Of a stretch of DNA of 64,000 bases, positions 57,588 to 64,000 are shown one piece after another. The position numbers and the translations under genes are program-made. Positions within the stretch are counted from its first letter, which is position 1. Every line of letters starts with the position of its first letter. The DNA is from Fomitopsis serialis (lineage: Eukaryota > Basidiomycota > Agaricomycetes > Polyporales > Fomitopsidaceae), in assembly GCF_022376445.1 (NCBI RefSeq), contig NW_025955059.1, forward strand, positions 1 through 64,000, read 5' to 3'. The notes under the pieces are model-generated. The model saw nothing but the letters and a program-made list of their open reading frames with translations, was not told the DNA's origin and did no database searches.

Positions 57588-60056
57588 ATGAACACACCCG
57601 AGGTCGATGGTGTTCTCGACGAAACACCAACACTTCTCAATTCCACTCTCGAGGCCGCCTTGCGCTTCTTCACTTTGCCATCGCGTCTCGTCGCTCGCGT
57701 CCGCCGGCTTGACGATGTACTGAACGCGGACATCGATACCACCGTGGCGCACACTCGCGCATACACCGGGACGTCAGCATCAGGTGCACAGGCAGCCAGG
57801 CATGACGACCCCTCTCTGGGGCTTTCGATGGAGCCTCTGCCTGGCCCGCTGGGCTTCGTGACGTCCGGCTACTTCTTCGGCCTGTTCATAATGGTGAGCA
57901 GGACTATGCTGGTCTCTGACAGGGACATTGACTGAAACGTTCAGGCTCTCGTCTTGAACCGCATCCAAAACATTGTCGTTCCCCCGCGCAACCCGCTCGC
58001 CGCTCGTATACACGCCGCGCGCAGTGCAAACGGTCGTCTGTCGTTCCTGCGCATGTTCTTCGGCTCATTCTTGCCCGTCGACTTCTCATCCACGTTCTCT
58101 CGTACCTCCTTCCGCATACCTTCCATCTACCTCTTGTCGAAATCTCTACTGCTCTGGACAATATTGCTCTTGCAAATAGCGAGGTTCTGGCCATCATGGA
58201 GTTGGCTACAACCCGTTGGACAGTGGGCCGCTCAGAAGGATATGGAAGACATTTGCTGGTTCACATTCACCAGCACCTGTCTCGCACTCGCTATCGGAGC
58301 TCTCACTAGCGGTCTCGAGGGACTGCATCTCAATCATAACGCGCCCTTCAACCTGGTATGTCTGTGGGCGTAAGCACCGCTTACTGGTCTAACGTGTCTG
58401 TAGTTCTCCTTCGCCTTCCAACTACACATCTACTCGTCGCCGTCTACCCATGCCGACAAATTCCGAGACTTGCCTTCGAGACCTAGTAAGCATGTTATAT
58501 TAACCATCATGCTACCGCTGCTGCAGGTACGGGCGTTTGATATGCCTCAATCATCTGCTGATGTTAGGATTTGACAGCTTACGATGCTACACTGCCTAGA
58601 AGTGAAGAAGAGCTGGGCCCGTCTCCGCCTCGTCCCTACTACATTCTGCTCGCTGCTCAGCCTGATCCACTTCCACTCTGTAATCTGGACCTCACCGACC
58701 TCATACCCGCTCACGAACTTCTTCCCATGCGTCGTCGAGTCCATGCTCGTCTGCCTCATCTCCTTCTCGGCGCTTCTCAACGTCGTGACACAGCTGCTGC
58801 TCGAGGGCGCGGTCACGCGACCGCTCTTCGGCCACGTAGACACGCTGATGCCGAAGATGGACGAGGACTTCGGCGTCGCGCTCGTGCGGCTCGGAACCGC
58901 AAGCCTCGAAGCGACGAGCGCCGCTGGGATGGGAAACGAAGTGGGCGGCGTGACTAGCGCGGGCGCTGCGGACCTCGTCGCGCGCCCAGCAGAAGAGGAC
59001 CGCGGCGTCGTCGAGATCGACCGCTCAGGTGTCGTCTCGCTGATGCCAGCATTCGACCGGAAAGGCCATAGCAGGATGCGCCGGCGCGGATTTTTGAATG
59101 AGATCACGAACGTGAAGGCGCAGGGACAGAGGGCGGACCTGTGGGCGGATACGATGGTGAATGCCGGGTGGCACAAGGCCGTGCTAATGTTCTTCGTCAG
59201 TGCGATCAAGGCCTTCAAGCGTGTTATTGTAGAGGTTTTCGCCGCTCTGTGGGCCAAGGTACGGATCGGGACCAGCCTGAGCCGACACCACGTCCACACT
59301 CCGCCTCCCGCGCCTCGTCGTCCCGAACCGATCGAGGACGAGGACGAGGACGATGCAGAGGACATGGAGGCATATCGCCGTTTCCTGCGTGGCGAGTCTG
59401 TCAGCGATGACGAAGACGATTTCGTGCCCGCCGCTGACGAGTTCCCATCAAACAACCCAGTCGACGCGCCCGTCTATGCGCTTGATGAAGAAAGTAGCGA
59501 GGAACCGACAGCAGAGACAGACGAAGCAGCGCAGCTCTTCGCTGATCTATCTCAAGATGCGACCTCGTCTACATCAGCGCCCGTACTTCTCGCACATATG
59601 GCTTCGACTTCCACCTCGCCTCTTACACGCCGCAGGTACCGGAGCATAAACTCAGAGAGGAGCTCCGGTGACAGCGCCGCCGGTGATTGGGGCGACTTCG
59701 TACGAGAACGGAGGGAAGCCAAGGTGCCTGTGCGGGTTGTGGACGACGACTCAATGGACAGTCGGCGGAACTGTGTTATCTGCACAGTCGAACCTAGGGA
59801 CATCATATGCTGGCCATGTCGGTAGGTTATCCGGGACTCTGCGATAGCAAAGGCTCCCACAGCCGTTCTGACGCGTGTCACGCAGGTGTCTGGCTTTGTG
59901 CAATGACTGCCGCGAGAACTTGGCATCGCGATCGTCCGCGTCGAAACATACCTGTCCGTGCTGTCGTCGGAGGTACGTCCCGCGTTCACCGCAGGACTCG
60001 ACGCTGACCGATGTCTTGCTAGTGTTGAGGGATATTCAAGAATATACATCCCGTAG
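57588..60056 (+). CDS. polytopic membrane RING E3 ligase, Asi1/Asi3-like
   Basis: Start at MNTPEVDGVLDETPTLLNST (57588). Several membrane segments: GFVTSGYFFGLFIM|ALVLNRI (across an intron), IPSIYLLSKSLLLWTILLLQ, WFTFTSTCLALAIGALTSGL, LTIMLPLLQ and VVESMLVCLISFSALLNVVT. A large hydrophilic region follows, with an acidic run (PIEDEDEDDAEDMEAYRRFL). The C-terminal RING is RNCVICTVEPRDIICWPCR, then after an intron CLALCNDCRENLA and HTCPCCRR. A 51-base intron joins to SVEGYSRIYIP, the conserved end of this family, with a TAG at 60054-60056. Yeast Asi1 and Asi3 are inner nuclear membrane ubiquitin ligases in protein quality control and Stp1/2 control. Orthology is inferred from the topology plus RING tail. 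Confidence 0.82.
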
Positions 60057-60718
60057 TCGTCTTGTCGATGTTTGTATACTATTGCGCTGCATCCGTATCT
60101 ATTCGCGCTCTTTTCGAAGGTTCTGGGTGCTAACAGACACCACTCTTCCTGAAGGCCTCATGCATGCGCCGCAGCTTCGCAGTCTAAATGAAACCTACTA
60201 TCGATCTCCGCCGAAGCCGAAGCCATGAATGAACGTGGATAAGCTCACTGTGGACCCTCTCAACTAACAGTGGACTCTAGTCTATTCACCTACAGTGCAC
60301 GATTTCACATCAACGCAATCAATTGATCTGTCCAGTCGCTTTGAAGGTCAGTACAAATATGAATACCAACGGATAGCAAGCCTTCCTAATCACATATTGA
60401 ATAACCCTCAAGGAACTTCCTGAAGGTCTAGATGCGAGCGTCGGCGTACTGTCTGCCGCGTGCAGTCAGCGTGTTAACTTTTATCAAAGCTGCGATTACA
60501 TCTAAGGTCACGGAAAGCTGAAGCTTATTCCCGCTTCTCAGGTAGTGAGTTATAAAGACCTCGCGGTGTGTCTGCGCGCGCCGTTCCCTGACTGCGTCTG
60601 GTAGTACCGCAATAGGTGGATATGAAACCCTTACCGCACAATCAGCGTCAACTAATGATATGTCTGTCCTAACAGATCCCGTCTCCAGAAAGCAAGCTAC
60701 GGCGTCTCGCGTATAGCT
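60057..60718. other. upstream region of IRG-7
   Basis: About 660 bases. The block seen upstream of IRG-1 and IRG-2 is absent. No gene. Confidence 0.45.
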
Positions 60719-62026
60719 ATGGGCAATGCCGTTTCCGTGGTCGCAGCTGTGGCGACTGCCGTCACCCCTCTGATACCTATTTTATCCATACCAGCCGCCG
60801 TCCTCACCGCAGTAACCTTGATCATTGGTGCCATCACAGGGATCATGGACGCGTCCAGTCGAGGCGGCGTTCATCATAACCCCATTATGGCGGAGATAGA
60901 GAGCCGCATCCAGGAGCAGGAGGCCCTCATGCGCAAGGCTGCTGCTGACCAGGAAAAGGCTGAAGAAGATTCCCGCGTGGCCCACGAGGAGCTCCGGAGA
61001 TCTGAGGAGCTGAGACAGGTAGCGGAAGCAACTGCCAGGGCGCAGGAGCAGGAGAGGCGTCGCGCGGAAAAGGCTAGGAAGTCCGCTGAAGAAGAGGCCA
61101 GGAAAGCAGATGCAGAGAGGGTTGTCGCGGAAGAGCGCAGGAAACGCGCCGAGGGCGATGCGAGAAGAGCAGGGGAGGAACGTACTAGAGCCGAGGCAGA
61201 AGCGAGGACGGCCCAGCAGGAGCGGGACAAAGCCGCTCGCGCTCGCGAGGAGTCGGAGAGAGCTGCTGCCGAGGCTCGTGCTGCGCGGGAGGAGGCGGAG
61301 AGGAAGCTGCGCGAGGGAGTTCGTCCTATCGTCGTCCCGACGAGGGAGCAGTTTCTACAGGTCAAGAAGCGTCTCGGATACAGGGAGGGCTTGTTCCACT
61401 TCGCTGTCGCTGGAATCGCAGGCAGCGGAAAGTCTTCGCTGGTGAACGCTTTCCGCGGACTGCGTGCCGGCGACAAAGGCGCGGCAGCCGTAGGTATCAC
61501 CGAAACGACTAGCATCATCGCTCGGTATCCCGATCCTGCGTATCCCTTCGTCTGGTACGACATTCCCGGTGCTGGGACTATGTCCATCCCCGACTGGCAA
61601 TACTTCTCGGACAATGGGCTGTACGTTTTCGACAGCATCATTGTGCTCTTCGACGCACGCTTCACAGCCTCGGATATCGCGATCCTGCGCAACTGCGCCC
61701 GCTTCCAGATTCCCGCTTACATCGTGCGTTCCAAGTCAAAGCAGCATATAGCCAATCTTGCGGAGGACATGGCAGGCGGGGCTGGCGACGACGCCAGGAT
61801 CGCACTGTTGGGGCCGGCGCGAGAGCGGTACATCGGTGAGACGCGCGCGAGCGTTGCAAAGAACTTGGAAGCCGCAGGGCTGCCGGAGCAGCGAACCTAC
61901 CTGGTCGATAAGGAGGCGCTACTCCGGATAGTAAAGAACAAGATCCCCAAGGACTACATCGATGAATGGGAGCTTCTGCAGGACCTCCTTATGGAGGCCC
62001 GCCGCCGCCGGGTGCATGAGGATTGA
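60719..62026 (+). CDS. IRG-like P-loop GTPase, copy 7 (long coiled coil)
   Basis: 435 residues, one exon, the largest copy. N-terminus MGNAVSVVAAVATAVTPLIP: an MGxxxS myristoylation signature followed by a long hydrophobic region (6-43, including LIIGAITGIM). NP motif HHNPIM (52-57). Continuous Ala/Arg/Glu-rich coiled coil from about 58 to 199. Linker VRPIVVPTREQF, then G1 GIAGSGKS (232-239), switch I GITETT (259-264), G3 DIPGAGT (281-287), ARFTASDIAILR, and VRSKSKQHI (336-344) replacing G4. C-terminal RERYIGETRASVAKNLEAAG, LPEQRTYLVDKEA and LMEARRRRVHED. All motifs are intact. The only copy with both a lipidation signal and a hydrophobic anchor. It stands 9.6 kb from IRG-6. Confidence 0.9.
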   Translation: MGNAVSVVAAVATAVTPLIPILSIPAAVLTAVTLIIGAITGIMDASSRGGVHHNPIMAEIESRIQEQEALMRKAAADQEKAEEDSRVAHEELRRSEELRQVAEATARAQEQERRRAEKARKSAEEEARKADAERVVAEERRKRAEGDARRAGEERTRAEAEARTAQQERDKAARAREESERAAAEARAAREEAERKLREGVRPIVVPTREQFLQVKKRLGYREGLFHFAVAGIAGSGKSSLVNAFRGLRAGDKGAAAVGITETTSIIARYPDPAYPFVWYDIPGAGTMSIPDWQYFSDNGLYVFDSIIVLFDARFTASDIAILRNCARFQIPAYIVRSKSKQHIANLAEDMAGGAGDDARIALLGPARERYIGETRASVAKNLEAAGLPEQRTYLVDKEALLRIVKNKIPKDYIDEWELLQDLLMEARRRRVHED

Positions 62027-62235
62027 AGGAGTCTCGCGGCATCGGGATCTCGCTGGTTACAACCTTATCGTCATGCAGCTGGTATTTTTCTCTACCGTCA
62101 TCACTTTGTGTCATATGCTACGCATTGATTCGCCGATCTTAACCCTGTCCGCGCTAAGTGCTTTCAGCTATGCACCCGCATGCATTGTGATATTGTGTGT
62201 CAAGAGGTTGAATGCATTGAGGCTGCGGGGTCCAC

Positions 62236-64000
62236 CTACGTGGGCCCATCTATTACCAGTGTTACCAGTGTCGATGCGCCATGGCGGAACATATTTGAGT
62301 TCGACATGCGAAGCTCAACGCAACCAGACACCGTGTTTGTCACACTAGCCATGCCCTTTGTCAGCCCAGTCCTGGAACAACACACGCGCACCGACTGATG
62401 CGCTGAAAGCGCTTTCTTCAAGATGAGGTCCAGAGACGGCACATGCAACCTCCTATCCGCACCCTCGCCACTCAAGTAGATCGCGTTGATCGCAGCGTTG
62501 TTCCGGACACCCCAGATGTCCTGCCCGTTCCAGTACGGGTAGCACCCCGTATGCTTCATCCCGTTGTACCCCGGTATCCCTGTATCGATCCTGCCAATCC
62601 CACACGCCATGAGCACCGACAGCGACTCCACAGAACAGGCACGCATACCGGAGTTCGTCGCGGCGCATGCTCGAGCGCAGCGCGAGGCGGCCGGAGGCCC
62701 CGAGCTTTCTCAGCGCGTCCACACCGAGGAGCGTGTACTCCTCGACGTACAGCGTCCCCCTCTCAACCACGGCCCGCGCCGAGGAGGACGCGTTCCCTCC
62801 GTCCTCCTGGCGAAGGTCGACGTCCGAGTCGCGCCAAGTGCCGGTGTACAGCTCCTCGGCGAGATCGGCGAGCGCCTTGTCGATGGCCGGCTGGACGATC
62901 TCGAAGGCGAGCTTGGCGGCGTCGGGGTAGTGCCCGCCCATGAGCACCACGACGCCGTAGCCCGTGCCGGGATGGAAGGCGAGGGCAGCGTGGTAGCCCG
63001 CCATCGCGCCAACTGCCGAATAATCGAACTCTAGTATTAGCACAGCCGATGATCCAACAAAGAAAGCACACATACGTTTCCAGTAGATCTTGCGCAGGCG
63101 ACCGTTGGAGTCCTCCGCCTTGATGATCTCCCAGATGAACCCGATCTCGGTCCAGTCGTCCTCTTCGAACGTGTGCACGGGCTGGAGCCATTTGTTGAGC
63201 GAGTAGTGCGAGAGCTGGCTCCGCGGGTGGTTGGCGTTCAATAAGGTCTGCGTGACAGTGACCATGTCGGCTAGAGAGGAAAATTGGCCGCCGGCTGGAT
63301 TCATGGCGTCCAGAAAGTCTTGATCCTAGGTGCAGACGCCAGACAGTGAGCGTGGGTAGGAGAAGCAACGGTGGCCAAGATACATACTGCAACTTCTGGA
63401 GCAAGAGACGGGACGACAATCAAATGCTTGTTGGCTTCGGTGGCGAGGAAATGACTCCCATTCAGCCCCATAGGGCCGAAGACGTCGCGCTGAAGAAGCT
63501 CAACATAACTGCTCTCAAATGAATCGCCGGCCGCCACGTTGCTCGCCGCCTCGAGGACTACACCCAAGAGGCCCGTCCCAGTGTTCGAGTACGCGGGATA
63601 GGAAGCAGGCGGCGAAGTTATGTGGTGCTTTGCAATAGCGGCGTAGAGCGCTTCGTGCGAAGGGAAGGGAAGACCGTTGGTCGGTGGAGGTCCACCTCCC
63701 AACAGGCTCTCGGGCCACTCGGCTACTGTCCCAGGTGGCCAATCCCTGCCGAGGCCAGATGTGTGTGTTGCTAGCTGGTACATGGTCATTGGAGTACTTT
63801 CGCGGGATACGGAGGGCTTGTTGGGGTCTAAGCCGTCCAAGCGATACCTGAAATCCTGGATGTACTTGTCCACTGGGTCGCCCCTTGCGAGCGTTCCGGT
63901 CAACTCGAGGTCGGAAAGGTAAGCAAGCGTGCTACATACCATCTGATAACCCCTCGTTGTTCCAGTATCAGACCCTCGAGTACAGTGAACAGCTTCGAGA
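62236..64000 (-). CDS. serine beta-lactamase-family protein (N-terminus off right edge)
   Basis: Reads in from the right edge with SKLFTVLEGLILEQRGVIRW, where the Lys fits the SxxK catalytic motif and the Ser lies just beyond the window. Then ARGDPVDKYIQDF, MTMYQLATHTSGLGRDWPPG, the second motif YSNTGTGLLGVVLEA (YxN), FGPMGLNGSHFLA, MNPAGGQFSSLADMVTVTQT, GAMAGYHAALAFHPGTGYGV and VVLMGG. A 57-base intron near 62595-62651 joins RRDELR to IDTGIPGYNGMKHTGCYPYW, then NGQDIWGVRNNAAINAIYL and HVPSLDLILKKAL. The exact stop is uncertain; the frame is open to 62236. Fungal members are serine hydrolases acting on peptides, lactones or esters, and the substrate cannot be told from sequence. No antibiotic-resistance role is implied. 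Confidence 0.85.

Noticed and set aside
58547..59455. 302-codon minus-strand Ser-rich frame opposite the RING E3
   Set aside because: Antisense of the acidic Asp/Glu region of the true gene.
1..64000. tRNA, rRNA, CRISPR arrays, intact transposons
   Set aside because: Scanning by eye for box B (GGTTCGA...), direct-repeat arrays, transposase DDE or reverse-transcriptase motifs found nothing convincing; a tRNAscan and repeat search would be decisive.

Overview
The window is nuclear DNA of a filamentous fungus, most likely an Agaricomycete basidiomycete. The signs are many introns of about 45-65 bases with GT..AG ends, a BTB protein and Zn2Cys6 regulator of mushroom type, a tandem pair of secondary-metabolism P450s, a secreted double-psi beta-barrel protein, and housekeeping genes (RPN6, RPN7, COX16, AHA1) of fungal type. 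No rRNA, tRNA, CRISPR array or intact transposon was recognised.

Layout: 0-1 kb, partial BTB gene; 1.6-7.4 kb, two tandem P450 genes with an unrecognised multi-exon gene between them; 7.4-11 kb, little that can be read except fragments of an unrecognised minus-strand gene; 11-17 kb, F-box protein, Aha1 co-chaperone, mitochondrial DUF3429/TMEM69-like protein and a DPBB secreted protein; 18.8-21.5 kb, second F-box protein and a small secreted Thr-rich protein; 22-27.2 kb, two divergent MYND/IRG gene pairs (one MYND copy is a pseudogene); 27.9-34.3 kb, coiled-coil AT-hook protein and a PCL-type cyclin separated by a GC-rich gene-poor stretch; 38.2-44.7 kb, MYND gene followed by three tandem IRG-like genes; 45-49.2 kb, divergent RPN6/RPN7 and COX16; 49.8-51.1 kb, a frame-broken IRG copy; 53.7-60.1 kb, Zn2Cys6 factor, a small acidic protein and a membrane RING E3 of Asi1/Asi3 type; 60.7-62 kb, the largest IRG copy; 62.2 kb to the right edge, a serine beta-lactamase-family protein.

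The most notable content is a dispersed cluster of seven P-loop GTPases resembling the animal immunity-related GTPases (IRG/p47) over about 38 kb. They share an N-terminal NPx motif, a coiled coil of variable length, G1 GxxGxGKS, a GTSETT-like switch I, G3 D[IV]PGAGT and a VRSKxxQ[HN] block where G4 should be. Four carry MGxxxS N-myristoylation signatures. Two tandem copies have lost the P loop and DxxG and look like pseudo-GTPases. MYND zinc-finger genes sit beside three of the seven copies, including a decayed one, which suggests that a MYND-IRG unit was duplicated together. By analogy with animal effector and regulator IRGs, this could be a fungal membrane-remodelling or innate-defence GTPase system. 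That function is inference; the motifs are seen directly.
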